A stretch of DNA of 55,642 bases, taken from a virus. The stretch is taken from positions 1-55,642 of the IMG/VR virus record IMGVR_UViG_3300037042_000951. One strand, given 5' to 3'. The position numbers and the translations under genes were made by a program. The notes below the pieces were generated by a model that made no database searches, was not told the origin of the DNA, and worked only from the letters and a program-made list of their open reading frames with translations. This document shows, piece after piece, positions 14,425-22,662 of the stretch (position 1 is its first letter; each line of letters begins with the position of its first letter).

Positions 14425-15336
14425 ATGGCTATTTCACGCGCACAACTATTGAAAGAGCTCCTTCCTGGCTTGAACGCCTTGTTCGGCTTGGAGTATGCTC
14501 GCTACGGTGAAGAACACAAAGAGATCTACGAAACTGAGACCTCTGAGCGTTCTTTTGAAGAAGAAACAAAACTGTCTGGATTCTCAGCTGCACCAGTCAA
14601 AAACGAAGGTTCTGCCATCGCTTATGACAATGCACAAGAGGCTTGGACAGCTCGCTACAACCACGAAACTATCGCCCTTGGCTTTAGCTTGACTGAAGAG
14701 GCAATTGAGGACAACCTCTATGATTCTTTAGCTGCTCGCTATACCAAAGGTCTGGCTCGTGCTATGTCTTATACCAAGCAGGTAAAAGCTGCTGCTGTAT
14801 TGAATAACGGCTTCTCATCTGCTTATGTAGGTGGTGATGGCGTTTCTCTGTTCAGCACTGCTCACCCACTAGTATCTGGCTCAACTAACAGTAACACCCC
14901 AGCCACTCAAGCTGATTTGAACGAAACTTCGTTGGAAAACGCAGTTATTCAGATCGCCGCTTGGACGGATGAGCGTGGTCTGTTGATCGCTGCCAAACCT
15001 AAGAAGTTGGTAATCCCACCCGCACTCATGTTCGTGGCAACTCGTTTGCTTGAGACTGAATTGCGTGTTGGTACCAACAATAACGACATCAATGCAATTA
15101 AGAACAATGGCTCGATTCCAGATGGTTACACTGTTAACCACTTCTTGACCGACACAAACGCATGGTTCTTGACCACTGATGTACCTAACGGTATGAAGCA
15201 TTTTGTACGTACACCATTGAGCAATTCAATGGACGGTGACTTTGACACTGGCAACGTGCGTTACAAGACCCGTGAGCGTTATAGCTTTGGTTGGTCTGAC
15301 CCACTCGGAATGTATGGATCGAGCGGTTCAATCTAA
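14425..15336 (+). CDS. Major capsid protein, HK97 fold
   Basis: A 303-residue protein with the order expected for Mu gpT-like HK97-fold capsid proteins: helical N-arm, an E-loop-like region (residues 30-70), a spine helix near 85-125 containing SLAARYTKGLARAMSYTKQV, and FSTAHPLVSG followed by beta-rich A- and P-domains ending in RERYSFGWSDPLGMYG. Ribosome site AAGGAG. Codon use is smooth with many common codons, as expected for the most expressed gene. A strong terminator lies five bases after the stop, limiting downstream expression. Confidence 0.85.
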   Translation: MAISRAQLLKELLPGLNALFGLEYARYGEEHKEIYETETSERSFEEETKLSGFSAAPVKNEGSAIAYDNAQEAWTARYNHETIALGFSLTEEAIEDNLYDSLAARYTKGLARAMSYTKQVKAAAVLNNGFSSAYVGGDGVSLFSTAHPLVSGSTNSNTPATQADLNETSLENAVIQIAAWTDERGLLIAAKPKKLVIPPALMFVATRLLETELRVGTNNNDINAIKNNGSIPDGYTVNHFLTDTNAWFLTTDVPNGMKHFVRTPLSNSMDGDFDTGNVRYKTRERYSFGWSDPLGMYGSSGSI

Positions 15337-15340
15337 AAGA

Positions 15341-15366
15341 AAGGGGGCCAAAAACCCCCTTTTTTA
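15341..15366 (+). terminator. Strong intrinsic terminator after major capsid gene
   Basis: GGGGG-CCAAAAA-CCCCC (15343-15359) is followed by six or seven T residues. It lies directly after the capsid stop and probably lowers expression of the genes downstream relative to capsid. Confidence 0.85.
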
Positions 15367-15483
15367 TTTGCTTTATTTATAATTTGGTGTAGTATTTAAT
15401 TATCTGGGTGATTACCTGTACTGGACTGCCCCAGCAGACGATGCAACGATTGGTACAGGAACTTTTGCATAAGGATTATTATC

Positions 15484-16158
15484 ATGGCACGTTCTACATT
15501 TGAAGGTCCGATTCTATCGGGTGATGTTCGTTTTGGTCCACAACGTAACGTAGGTTACGTAGTTTTAACTCAACAAGCTAATATCTTGTTAACTAATACA
15601 ACCCCAAATACCGTAGCCTATGGCGGTGCTTCTGGTCAATTTGTTGCCTCTAATGGTATTCCTAATTCAAACGGTACCGTATTTACGCCTGGTACCAACA
15701 CACCAGCTACTATTACTGCGGATACCTCAACAGCGCAATATCGTGGTGTTGTTTTTTATATACCAGTAGGTAGCTCACTTAAAAACGTATATATTGACAC
15801 CGTTGTACTTCCAACCAATGCTGGTAATTCAATTACCGTACAACCTTATGTCTCCAATACATTTGCTACTTCAACTGGAGCATTGGCTACTATGGCTACC
15901 CTATCAGGAGTAGGGCGTACAGTTGGCACATTTACTGCAGCGCAAATGGCATTTGGAACTTCATTTGCTACCCCGCTAGATGTGCCAGGAATTAATGGAA
16001 ATCCTGGTTTGTCTCAAGTGGTTGTAACTATCGGTATGACAGCAGGCAGTGGTTTAACTACTATTAATGCTGGGCAGTTAGTTGTGACAATCCAGTACAG
16101 ACAGCCTGATCCAAACATTGGTAGTGCAACTGCTTATCCATTTGGTAACTTTGACTAA
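15484..16158 (+). CDS. Virion structural protein, 224 aa
   Basis: A beta-rich 224-residue protein starting MARSTFEGPILSGDVRFGPQ, a start pattern shared by proteins encoded just after capsid genes in uncultured aquatic phages (from memory). It is low in charge and rich in Thr, Asn, Val and Gly, with a VVFYIPVGSSLKNVYIDTVV strand pair, suggesting a surface beta-sandwich such as a decoration or head-fibre protein. Ribosome site AAGGAT. It sits between two terminators (15341 and 16171), so it forms its own short unit. Confidence 0.65.
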   Translation: MARSTFEGPILSGDVRFGPQRNVGYVVLTQQANILLTNTTPNTVAYGGASGQFVASNGIPNSNGTVFTPGTNTPATITADTSTAQYRGVVFYIPVGSSLKNVYIDTVVLPTNAGNSITVQPYVSNTFATSTGALATMATLSGVGRTVGTFTAAQMAFGTSFATPLDVPGINGNPGLSQVVVTIGMTAGSGLTTINAGQLVVTIQYRQPDPNIGSATAYPFGNFD

Positions 16159-16170
16159 TTGATCCGAATT

Positions 16171-16193
16171 GGGGGGAATGTTCCCCCCTTTTT
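16171..16193 (+). terminator. Intrinsic terminator
   Basis: GGGGGGAATGTTCCCCCC (16171-16188) is a perfect inverted repeat followed by five T residues, 12 bases after the stop of the 224-residue virion gene. Confidence 0.85.
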
Positions 16194-16213
16194 AAAAAAT
16201 TTAAGGAGATATC

Positions 16214-19075
16214 ATGTCAGGATGGACAGTAGTAGACACAGCAACAAATAAATCGCTACCTGTAGGCGGCACACAAAATTCGGGTACAGGTGTTCCCTAT
16301 ACTGCGCCTGTACCTTGGTCACAAGACCCCGTACAGAAAATGCGGGTTTCAACACCTCAGTCGTTAGTTGATACGGACTTTGAATATGGTACTCAACCTA
16401 CCAAATGGGAGTCTATTGCCCTTCAAAATAACCGTCAAAGCTGCTATTACATTGCGCAGCAGCCTATAAACGTTACTTCTATTGTGGGTAACAGCAATGG
16501 TCAAGGCACAGTAAACATTACATTTACGGGGACTATTCCTAATAACACACCTATTTATATTCAAAACTCTCTACTCTCCACTATTAATGGTTGGGCGTGG
16601 GTTTATAATGGTGGAACAAATACTACAGTTATAGCATTTATAGCTCCGCCACTTGCAGGCACTCTTGGTATTATTAATGGTCAACAATACTATCGTGCTA
16701 CACTAAGCTACGTTTATCTTGGTTATTTTTACTCTACAGGCAGTATATATGTTACCAATATACAGATTCTTAGTGGTGTCTCAACTATAATTACTACTAA
16801 TGAATCTCACGGTTTAAGTGCTGGCAGTTATGTTTATTTAAACTCTGCTCGCATTTTTGGTACTAGTAACTTAGGTGGGGCGTATATCGTTGAGTCAGTC
16901 CCTAATTACAATCAACTTTATATAAGAACTAACGGTTTTACTTCTAACTTTGGTATTTCGTTTTTTAACACACAAGTTCTTTATGCTCGTCCAGCTGGAT
17001 ATGTTGAACCTCGTACTTTTGATGGGGGTGTAGCGTTTTCAGCAGGCGCAGCAGTTCCTAATACACAGTTGATCCGCCAAACAAGACGTTATTTCCGTTA
17101 TCAGTCTGGTAAAGGTCTGCAGTTTTCTACTGGTTCGTGTTTAAAACCAGCACTGTTTGTAAATAGTCTTAATAGTCTTGGTGGCGGTACTGTCCAAGTT
17201 ATTACTCGCTATAACCATAACTTAGTGGTCGGTACACGAATTCAAGTTCAGGGTGCTAATCAAGGTTACTTTAACGGTACATTTACAGTTACCGCTATAA
17301 TTTCACCAACTCAATTTTATTATGTAATTTCTTCAAGTGGTGTAATCCCTCCTGGTCTTGCAACAGGTCCTGGAATTAGAGTTACCCCGTTATCTTGGTA
17401 TGGTTCTGTTAGCCGTCTTGGTATGTTTGACCAACAGAATGGTATGTTCTTTGAGTATGATGGACAGCAGCTATATGCAGTTTTGCGCAATAGCATAAAT
17501 CAAATTAGCGGTACTGTTCAAGTATTTCAAGGTTTTTCACAAGTTAATGGCACTGGAACAGCGTTTACAACTCAGCTGCAGCCAGGTCAGTTTATCGTTA
17601 TTCGTGGACAAACCTATCGTATAGTTGACATTAATAGTGATACTTTACTGTATGTAAGCCCAGAGTATCGTGGGCAATCAACTTTTGACGCGCTTGTTTC
17701 TCAGACTGTTGATTTAAGAATCCCACAGTCTCAATGGAATTTAGATAGATGTGATGGCACAGGTCCTTCTGGCTACAACATTGATCTAACCCGTATGCAG
17801 ATGTGGTACATCGACTACTCTTGGTATGGTGCTGGTTTTATTCGTTATGGACTTCGTGGTACTAACGGTCAAGTTACTTATGTACACCAAATCCAGAACA
17901 ACAATAGACAGTTTGAAGCCTATATGCGTTCGGGTAACATGGGTGCTCACTACGAGTTGTCTAGCCTTGGACCAATAACATATCCAGTACAGCAGCTTGG
18001 AGCTAGTTCAGCAGCTCTTACTGCAGATGTATCAAACACGGCTACTACCCTCCCAGTTAACTTCACTGGTTCATTTAACACTGGCGGCGGTATAGTACAA
18101 ATTACTTCAGGGACTACTGAATATATTAGTTATTCTGGTATATCAGGACTTAATTTAACTGGCTGCGTTCGTGGTTTTGGCGGTACTAGGGCAAATGACT
18201 ATGTTAATGGAACCACTGTTACACCATCATCAATACAACTAGCTGACGCAACGGGGTTCCCACCTTCTGGTACTCTAAAAGTATCACAAGCGTTTAACGT
18301 CACTGAGTATATAAGTTACGCAGCTATAACAAGTAATGGTATTGCTTATGGTTTAATTAGAGGCGTTACTGGCGGTTTTCCAAGTGCGTTTAATTTCACT
18401 GGCGGTACGACCGTTTCTCTTGAACTAGCTTCTCCAGATGCTGTACCTTCTTTATCACATTGGGGTTCATCTGTAATTATGGATGGTCGCTTTGATGATG
18501 ATAAGTCGTTAATTTTTAACTACGGTACCGCACCATTAACAACTAATACGTCTACCACTCAACTTACTCCAATTCTTGCTATCCGTGTTGCACCATCTGT
18601 GGATAATGGTACTACTGGAGTACTTGGGGCAAGAGAAGTTATTAACCGTATGCAGTTAGAGTTAGTTCAATTAGGTATTTATGCAACTGGACCGTTATTG
18701 GTTAACTTAGTTTTAAACGGATTTGCTACAAATTTTAGTGGTCAGTTTACTTCGCCAATAACACAGGGTGTTGGGGCTTATACATCATCATTGGCTCAAA
18801 TCGCTGTAAATAATCTTAACTCTGCACAGTTACAAGGTGGTGAGTCTGTATCAGCTGCGTTTACCAATACAAACGGTGAAACGACCCTAGATTTGTCTGG
18901 AGTTCGTGATTTGGGCAACTCGATTATAGGTGGCGGCATATCCAACTCTGTACCGTCTTCTTATGCTGGTGTTTACCCAGATGGTCCAGACATTTTGTAT
19001 GTATGTGTAACTCCTTTGACAGCAACGGCTATTACAGTTAATGCTCGTTTGTCTTGGAAAGAAGCACAGGCTTAA
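16214..19075 (+). CDS. Large multidomain virion protein, 953 aa
   Basis: A 953-residue, almost entirely beta-rich protein. It carries several inserted small domains: AHG-type modules near residues 190-240 (ESHGLSAGSYVYL) and 327-375 (YNHNLVVGTRIQVQ), a beta-barrel-like segment near 445-488, and two similar modules near 600-668 and 671-731 with EYISYSGI / EYISYAAI cores. The stretch MQMWYIDYSWYGAGFIRYGL near 535-555 is conserved in similar proteins of aquatic phages (from memory). It probably coats the capsid or forms a vertex fibre. Ribosome site AAGGAG, directly after a terminator. Confidence 0.6.
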   Translation: MSGWTVVDTATNKSLPVGGTQNSGTGVPYTAPVPWSQDPVQKMRVSTPQSLVDTDFEYGTQPTKWESIALQNNRQSCYYIAQQPINVTSIVGNSNGQGTVNITFTGTIPNNTPIYIQNSLLSTINGWAWVYNGGTNTTVIAFIAPPLAGTLGIINGQQYYRATLSYVYLGYFYSTGSIYVTNIQILSGVSTIITTNESHGLSAGSYVYLNSARIFGTSNLGGAYIVESVPNYNQLYIRTNGFTSNFGISFFNTQVLYARPAGYVEPRTFDGGVAFSAGAAVPNTQLIRQTRRYFRYQSGKGLQFSTGSCLKPALFVNSLNSLGGGTVQVITRYNHNLVVGTRIQVQGANQGYFNGTFTVTAIISPTQFYYVISSSGVIPPGLATGPGIRVTPLSWYGSVSRLGMFDQQNGMFFEYDGQQLYAVLRNSINQISGTVQVFQGFSQVNGTGTAFTTQLQPGQFIVIRGQTYRIVDINSDTLLYVSPEYRGQSTFDALVSQTVDLRIPQSQWNLDRCDGTGPSGYNIDLTRMQMWYIDYSWYGAGFIRYGLRGTNGQVTYVHQIQNNNRQFEAYMRSGNMGAHYELSSLGPITYPVQQLGASSAALTADVSNTATTLPVNFTGSFNTGGGIVQITSGTTEYISYSGISGLNLTGCVRGFGGTRANDYVNGTTVTPSSIQLADATGFPPSGTLKVSQAFNVTEYISYAAITSNGIAYGLIRGVTGGFPSAFNFTGGTTVSLELASPDAVPSLSHWGSSVIMDGRFDDDKSLIFNYGTAPLTTNTSTTQLTPILAIRVAPSVDNGTTGVLGAREVINRMQLELVQLGIYATGPLLVNLVLNGFATNFSGQFTSPITQGVGAYTSSLAQIAVNNLNSAQLQGGESVSAAFTNTNGETTLDLSGVRDLGNSIIGGGISNSVPSSYAGVYPDGPDILYVCVTPLTATAITVNARLSWKEAQA

Positions 19076-19078
19076 TGT

Positions 19079-19399
19079 ATGGCAAAGTCTCCCGCATGGA
19101 CTCGCAAAGAAGGTAAGAACCCTGAAGGCGGCTTAAATGCCAAGGGCAGGGCGTCTTACAATGCTGCTAACCCTGGGAAACCAGGGCTAAAGCGTCCACA
19201 GCCAGAAGGTGGCTCAAGGCGGGATTCGTTCTGCGCTCGCATGAAGGGTATGAAACGTAAGTTAACTTCAGCCAAAACAGCTAACGACCCAGATAGTCGC
19301 ATCAACAAGTCTTTACGGGCTTGGAACTGCAAAGAAGGTGGGGCTGTTCGTGGCGGCGGCTGCGAGATTCGTGGCAAGACCAAAGGGAGAATGGTATGA
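19079..19399 (+). CDS. Small basic protein, DUF6321-like, with KGKTKGRMV-type tail
   Basis: A 106-residue strongly basic protein. AWTRKEGKNPEGGLNAKGRA followed by RRDSFCARMKGM resembles the DUF6321 family of aquatic phages and giant viruses (from memory). The C-terminus CEIRGKTKGRMV is a variant of the tail shared with the genes at 19396, 20521 and 21316. It starts three bases after the previous stop and its stop overlaps the next start. Its charge suggests nucleic-acid binding or packaging inside the virion, but this is inference. Confidence 0.65.
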   Translation: MAKSPAWTRKEGKNPEGGLNAKGRASYNAANPGKPGLKRPQPEGGSRRDSFCARMKGMKRKLTSAKTANDPDSRINKSLRAWNCKEGGAVRGGGCEIRGKTKGRMV

Positions 19400-19932
19400 G
19401 ACTTACAGGTCTTAATAAATCAATAACAAATGCGCTTGGGAAACTATCCCCCCAACCTAAACAAACAATTGTAAAAGGTCCTATAGGGTTTCCCGCTGGC
19501 GGTATGGGCGCTGCAATGAGAGGTGGTAGTGGCTTAACCCCAGTCGCAAGTCAAAGTGGTAGTGGCTTAACCCCAGTCGCAAGTCAAAGTGGTAGTGGCT
19601 TAACCCCAGTCGCAAGTCAAAGTGGTAGTGCTATGGGAATTACTCCCCCACCTGGAGGTGCTGGTTTAGCTTCTATGTCAACACAGCAAATGCAAGGGAT
19701 ACTAAAAGGAACGCCAGTAGGTTACTCTGGGCCTAAAATGACAAGTTTTTTTGGAAACAAACCACTTGCACGACACCAATTACAACAACCACCAACGCGT
19801 ATGAAAGAAGGTGGTTCAGTTAAAAATAAAACTAGCAGTAAAACCTACAAATCTGGTGGTTCTGTATCATCTGCCTCTAAACGTGCTGATGGCTGTGCTA
19901 TTAAAGGTAAGACCAGAGGAAAAATGGTATGA
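19396..19932 (+). CDS. Small basic protein with triple 11-residue repeat and shared C-terminal tail
   Basis: The start at 19396 is chosen because it overlaps the previous stop (ATGA); an earlier in-frame ATG would overlap the upstream gene by 79 bases. The 178-residue product has a Gly/Pro-rich N-terminal half, three identical copies of GSGLTPVASQS (residues 44-76), a central linker, then GGSVSSASKRADG and CAIKGKTRGKMV at the very end. That tail is nearly the same in the genes at 20521 and 21316. No known domain. Confidence 0.65.
   Translation: MRLTGLNKSITNALGKLSPQPKQTIVKGPIGFPAGGMGAAMRGGSGLTPVASQSGSGLTPVASQSGSGLTPVASQSGSAMGITPPPGGAGLASMSTQQMQGILKGTPVGYSGPKMTSFFGNKPLARHQLQQPPTRMKEGGSVKNKTSSKTYKSGGSVSSASKRADGCAIKGKTRGKMV
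19525..19623 (+). repeat. Three identical 33-bp tandem repeats in coding sequence
   Basis: Units at 19525-19557, 19558-19590 and 19591-19623 are identical at DNA level and encode GSGLTPVASQS. The lack of any silent change means the expansion is recent, so copy number may vary in the population. Confidence 0.9.
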
Positions 19933-20162
19933 ATGCGTTGGAACTTTGGACTGGCGGACTTACAATATTTATAGCGTTTATTGGGTACGTCATGCACGAA
20001 AAATTCAACGAACTAAAACGAATTGATATTCTATTAAACAAGACAAGAGAAGAGGTAGCCCGTGAAAACGTTACTAAAACAGAAGTTAAAAACATTATGG
20101 AGCACATTGATGCTCGCTTTAACAAGCTTGAAAGCAAAATTGACCAGCTTATTCAAAAGTAA
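19929..20162 (+). CDS. Membrane-anchored coiled-coil protein, 77 aa
   Basis: One N-terminal membrane helix (residues 5-23, LWTGGLTIFIAFIGYVMHE) followed by a charged coiled coil to the end (EHIDARFNKLESKIDQLIQK). This layout resembles small holin-like or virion membrane-anchor proteins; a similar layout occurs in the lysis cassette at 32180. Its start overlaps the previous stop (ATGA). A holin, antiholin or structural role cannot be separated by sequence alone. Confidence 0.65.
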   Translation: MNALELWTGGLTIFIAFIGYVMHEKFNELKRIDILLNKTREEVARENVTKTEVKNIMEHIDARFNKLESKIDQLIQK

Positions 20163-20165
20163 ATA

Positions 20166-20519
20166 ATGCCAAGTACATCTAAAAAGCAACATAAATTCAT
20201 GGCGGCGGTAGCCAAAAATCCATCGTTTGCCAAAAAAGTAGGAGTACCTGCTAGCGTTGGGCAGGAATTTTTAACTGCCGACAAAGGCAAAAAATTCAAT
20301 AAAGGTGGAGCTATGAAACACGAAGACATTAAGATGGACAAGAAGGTTGTCAAAAAAGCCGTTGGTATGCATGATAAACAACAGCATGGTGGTAAAAAAA
20401 CTAATCTAGCTACTCTTAAAAAAGGTGGCTCGGTATTTCGTAAAGCCGCTGACGGTGTTGCTACTAAAGGCAAGACCAAGGCTACTATGATTAAGATGAA
20501 TAAAGGCGGAGCTTGCTAA
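20166..20519 (+). CDS. Small basic two-module protein with ADGVATKGKTKA tail
   Basis: A 117-residue, Lys-rich protein built from short modules. The N-terminal module SKKQHKFMAAVAKNPSFAKK with VGQEFLTADKGKKF is common in aquatic phages, and the second module MDKKVVKKAVGMHDKQQHGG recurs in others (from memory). It then has KKGGSVFRKAADGVATKGKT, a diverged version of the shared tail, and an extra MNKGGAC end. No enzymatic motif. Probable nucleic-acid-associated or packaged protein. Confidence 0.65.
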   Translation: MPSTSKKQHKFMAAVAKNPSFAKKVGVPASVGQEFLTADKGKKFNKGGAMKHEDIKMDKKVVKKAVGMHDKQQHGGKKTNLATLKKGGSVFRKAADGVATKGKTKATMIKMNKGGAC

Positions 20520-20520
20520 T

Positions 20521-21315
20521 ATGAAAAAGAAGATTCGTAAGTTTCAAGAAGGCGGCTTTAGCGCTGAGCAAGAAGAATGGCTAGGCGGAGCTGACCGTAC
20601 TGACCCATATATTTTGGCTCGCATGCGTAGAGCCGTGCCTGATAAGAAACCTATGGCTTCTGAAATGGGGGATGATTCCCCTGCAGGTAAATCTGGTTAT
20701 GGCGAAGAAAATGAATTACCGACCACTACTAGAGTCCCCAACGCCCCCACTAAGACCTCTACTGCGACTGTATCTAAACCCCCTGTTAAAAAACCTAGCC
20801 AAGCAGAAATAGATGCAGAGAAAAAACGCATGGAAGACATTGGCAAAAAGCAAGGTCTAAAAGGGTTTTATCCAGAAGAAATGCTTATTGGCGGCGGTGG
20901 TTTAAAAGTTCTACGGGAAGCAGGTAAAGCATTAGCTGGAAAAATAGCTGGAAACCGTGCATTAAAAGAGTATGTAGTGCCAAAACTACCTGCTCCTTCC
21001 TCTGGCTCTGGTACTCCTGCTTTACCCTCACCTACTCCAAAACTGACTTATGACAAGGCTGGTGCAAGGGCTAAAGCTCGTACCGAGCGGGCAGAAATGC
21101 GTGATGAGACTATGCGTAGAGAAAATGCTGAGCGATACGGCGTAACAGATACTGAAGCCCCTGGATATGAAGCACTACGTGGCGCGTTCATGCGTAAGGG
21201 TGGTAGAGTAAAAACTAAGACCAAATCCTATAAATCTGGCGGTACAGTATCCTCGGCTTCTAAACGAGCAGATGGTATTGCTACCAAAGGTAAAACCCGT
21301 GGGAAGATGTGCTAA
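20521..21315 (+). CDS. Hypothetical protein with shared C-terminal tail, 264 aa
   Basis: A 264-residue basic protein. It starts MKKKIRKFQEGGFSAEQEEW, has a low-complexity Pro/Thr/Lys middle (residues 60-110), a helical segment with a Gly-rich stretch (MLIGGGGLKVLREAGKALAG, about 121-140), then a charged region and the tail YKSGGTVSSASKRADG plus IATKGKTRGKMC. The N-terminal domain has no recognised relatives here; only the tail is shared with neighbours. One base separates it from the previous stop. Confidence 0.65.
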   Translation: MKKKIRKFQEGGFSAEQEEWLGGADRTDPYILARMRRAVPDKKPMASEMGDDSPAGKSGYGEENELPTTTRVPNAPTKTSTATVSKPPVKKPSQAEIDAEKKRMEDIGKKQGLKGFYPEEMLIGGGGLKVLREAGKALAGKIAGNRALKEYVVPKLPAPSSGSGTPALPSPTPKLTYDKAGARAKARTERAEMRDETMRRENAERYGVTDTEAPGYEALRGAFMRKGGRVKTKTKSYKSGGTVSSASKRADGIATKGKTRGKMC

Positions 21316-21849
21316 ATGCCGATTGAGCCTGTAGACCCTTCTAAAAAGGTTGGCGATGGTAAGAGTGATAAATACACTCCTCCCAAGGAAAAGTTCGGAC
21401 CTAGCGAGTACGATAAGGCAGCAGAGAAAGTGAAGCAAGATAACGAAAAACAACAAATTCGCAAGATGGGGGATGCTTTAGATAAAGCAGGTGTACCGCT
21501 CCCTAAAAAAGAGGCGTTCCCAAAAACCACAGCAGCATTTGAAGAAATTGCTAGATCTGATGCAGAGCGTGAAACGCGTAAAGCTAGGGCTGAAGTAAGC
21601 AGGATAGCAGGAGAGCAAAAAGCAAAAGTTAAAGCTGAAAGCCCCCGCACGTATACGGAAAGACTGCAAGATATGGGCAGACTGCCTAAACCTAGCGGTG
21701 CAGTTGGGGCAAAAATTGAACTTGAAAAAGGCATGATGGGTAGTAATATGCCAAAACCTAAGTTAAAAGCTGGTGGAGTAGTATCCTCTGCTTCTAAACG
21801 GGCTGATGGGTGTGCAGTTAAAGGTAAAACTAGAGGAAAAATGGTATGA
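21316..21849 (+). CDS. Hypothetical protein with shared C-terminal tail, 177 aa
   Basis: Begins immediately after the previous stop. The 177-residue product is a charged helical protein (coiled-coil-like, residues 25-120) ending LKAGGVVSSASKRADG plus CAVKGKTRGKMV. The body is unrelated in sequence to the other tail-bearing proteins. The long open frame on the opposite strand here is a composition artefact. Confidence 0.65.
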   Translation: MPIEPVDPSKKVGDGKSDKYTPPKEKFGPSEYDKAAEKVKQDNEKQQIRKMGDALDKAGVPLPKKEAFPKTTAAFEEIARSDAERETRKARAEVSRIAGEQKAKVKAESPRTYTERLQDMGRLPKPSGAVGAKIELEKGMMGSNMPKPKLKAGGVVSSASKRADGCAVKGKTRGKMV

Positions 21850-22118
21850 GACCTAGTCGTGGAATGGGAGCTATAAACCCTTCTAAAATGCCTGGTGCCA
21901 AGAAAAAGGCGCGTAGGGACGACACCGACTTTACCCAATTTAAAGAAGGCGGTAAGGTTAATGCTGCGGGTAATTACACCAAACCCAGTTTGCGTAAGCG
22001 GATTGTTTCTCAGGTGAAAGCAGCTGCAACACATGGTACTGGCGCAGGTCAATGGTCAGCTCGTAAAGCGCAGTTAGTAGCTAAAAAATATAAGGCGGCT
22101 GGCGGTGGCTATAAATGA
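21846..22118 (+). CDS. Small basic protein with QWSARKAQL motif, 90 aa
   Basis: A 90-residue, strongly basic protein. TQFKEGGKVNAAGNYTKPSL leads into KRIVSQVKAAATHGTGAGQW and SARKAQLVAKKYKAAGGGYK, a short domain very common in aquatic phages and also in giant viruses, possibly the DUF5872 family (from memory, unverified). The GG-x-V element before it matches that of the tail-bearing neighbours. ATGA overlaps on both sides. Likely nucleic-acid binding. Confidence 0.7.
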   Translation: MRPSRGMGAINPSKMPGAKKKARRDDTDFTQFKEGGKVNAAGNYTKPSLRKRIVSQVKAAATHGTGAGQWSARKAQLVAKKYKAAGGGYK

Positions 22119-22363
22119 GTGGATTGGCAAAATCTCAGCGTTCTTTAAAGGCTTGGGGAGACCAGAAGTGGACAACCAAGTCAGGGAAGAAGTCGTCCGA
22201 GACAGGAGAAAGGTACCTGCCAAAAAAAGCAATCGAAGCCCTAAGCCCACAGGAGTACGCAGCAACAACACGAGCAAAACGAGCAGGAAAAGCACAGGGA
22301 AAGCAGTTCGTCCCGCAACCAAAAGCAGTAAAAGCAAAAGTAAAACCATTTAGGAAAATTTAA
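22115..22363 (+). CDS. Small basic protein, 82 aa
   Basis: This frame (MSGLAKSQRSLKAWGDQKWT) is chosen over an overlapping one because it overlaps the previous stop by ATGA and contains GERYLPKKAIEALSPQEYAA and TTRAKRAGKAQGKQF, a domain seen in many aquatic phages and giant viruses (from memory). It is strongly basic. With the 90-residue protein before it, it forms a pair of small nucleic-acid-binding-type proteins of unknown role. Confidence 0.7.
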   Translation: MSGLAKSQRSLKAWGDQKWTTKSGKKSSETGERYLPKKAIEALSPQEYAATTRAKRAGKAQGKQFVPQPKAVKAKVKPFRKI

Positions 22364-22377
22364 GAAAGGTATTAAAA

Positions 22378-22659
22378 ATGATTACGTTCACTCTTGATAA
22401 CAGAGCAGCAGAAGCAATGATGGCAACACTTAATGCCAATATCCCAAATGCTTCTTTTGTCCAAGAACTAAATGTTCAATACACTGAACAAACTGTTGTA
22501 GATATAATTGTGCCGCCAGAGCCAGTAGCTGAACCAGCTGAACCAGTAGTTGAGGCTGAGCCAGTAGTTGATGCTGAGCCAGAAACATTAGCTCCTGCTG
22601 AGACGTCAGCCCCACCAGAAGATGCACCAGAGGGATTAATTACGCCAGAGCAAGAGTAA
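22378..22659 (+). CDS. Hypothetical protein with acidic Pro/Glu tail, 93 aa
   Basis: An N-terminal 45-residue beta-alpha segment (MITFTLDNRAAEAMMATLNA) is followed by an acidic Pro/Glu/Ala-rich tail built from imperfect PAEPVV/AEPVVDAE repeats. It is the only acidic protein in the 19-22 kb basic cluster, so it might bind a basic neighbour; that is inference. Ribosome site AAGGTA. Confidence 0.6.
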   Translation: MITFTLDNRAAEAMMATLNANIPNASFVQELNVQYTEQTVVDIIVPPEPVAEPAEPVVEAEPVVDAEPETLAPAETSAPPEDAPEGLITPEQE

Positions 22660-22662
22660 ACC

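Noticed and set aside
19525-19623. Tandem repeats considered as a CRISPR array
   Set aside because: Units are contiguous without spacers and are in frame, encoding a peptide repeat.
21312-22052. 246-codon open frame on the minus strand
   Set aside because: It lies antisense to three well-supported genes, has no ribosome site, and its Ser/Leu/Phe-rich product is typical of the complement of Lys- and Gly-rich coding sequence.
22105-22353. Alternative 82-codon frame
   Set aside because: The frame starting ten bases later overlaps the previous stop by ATGA and encodes a recognisable small basic domain; this one does not.
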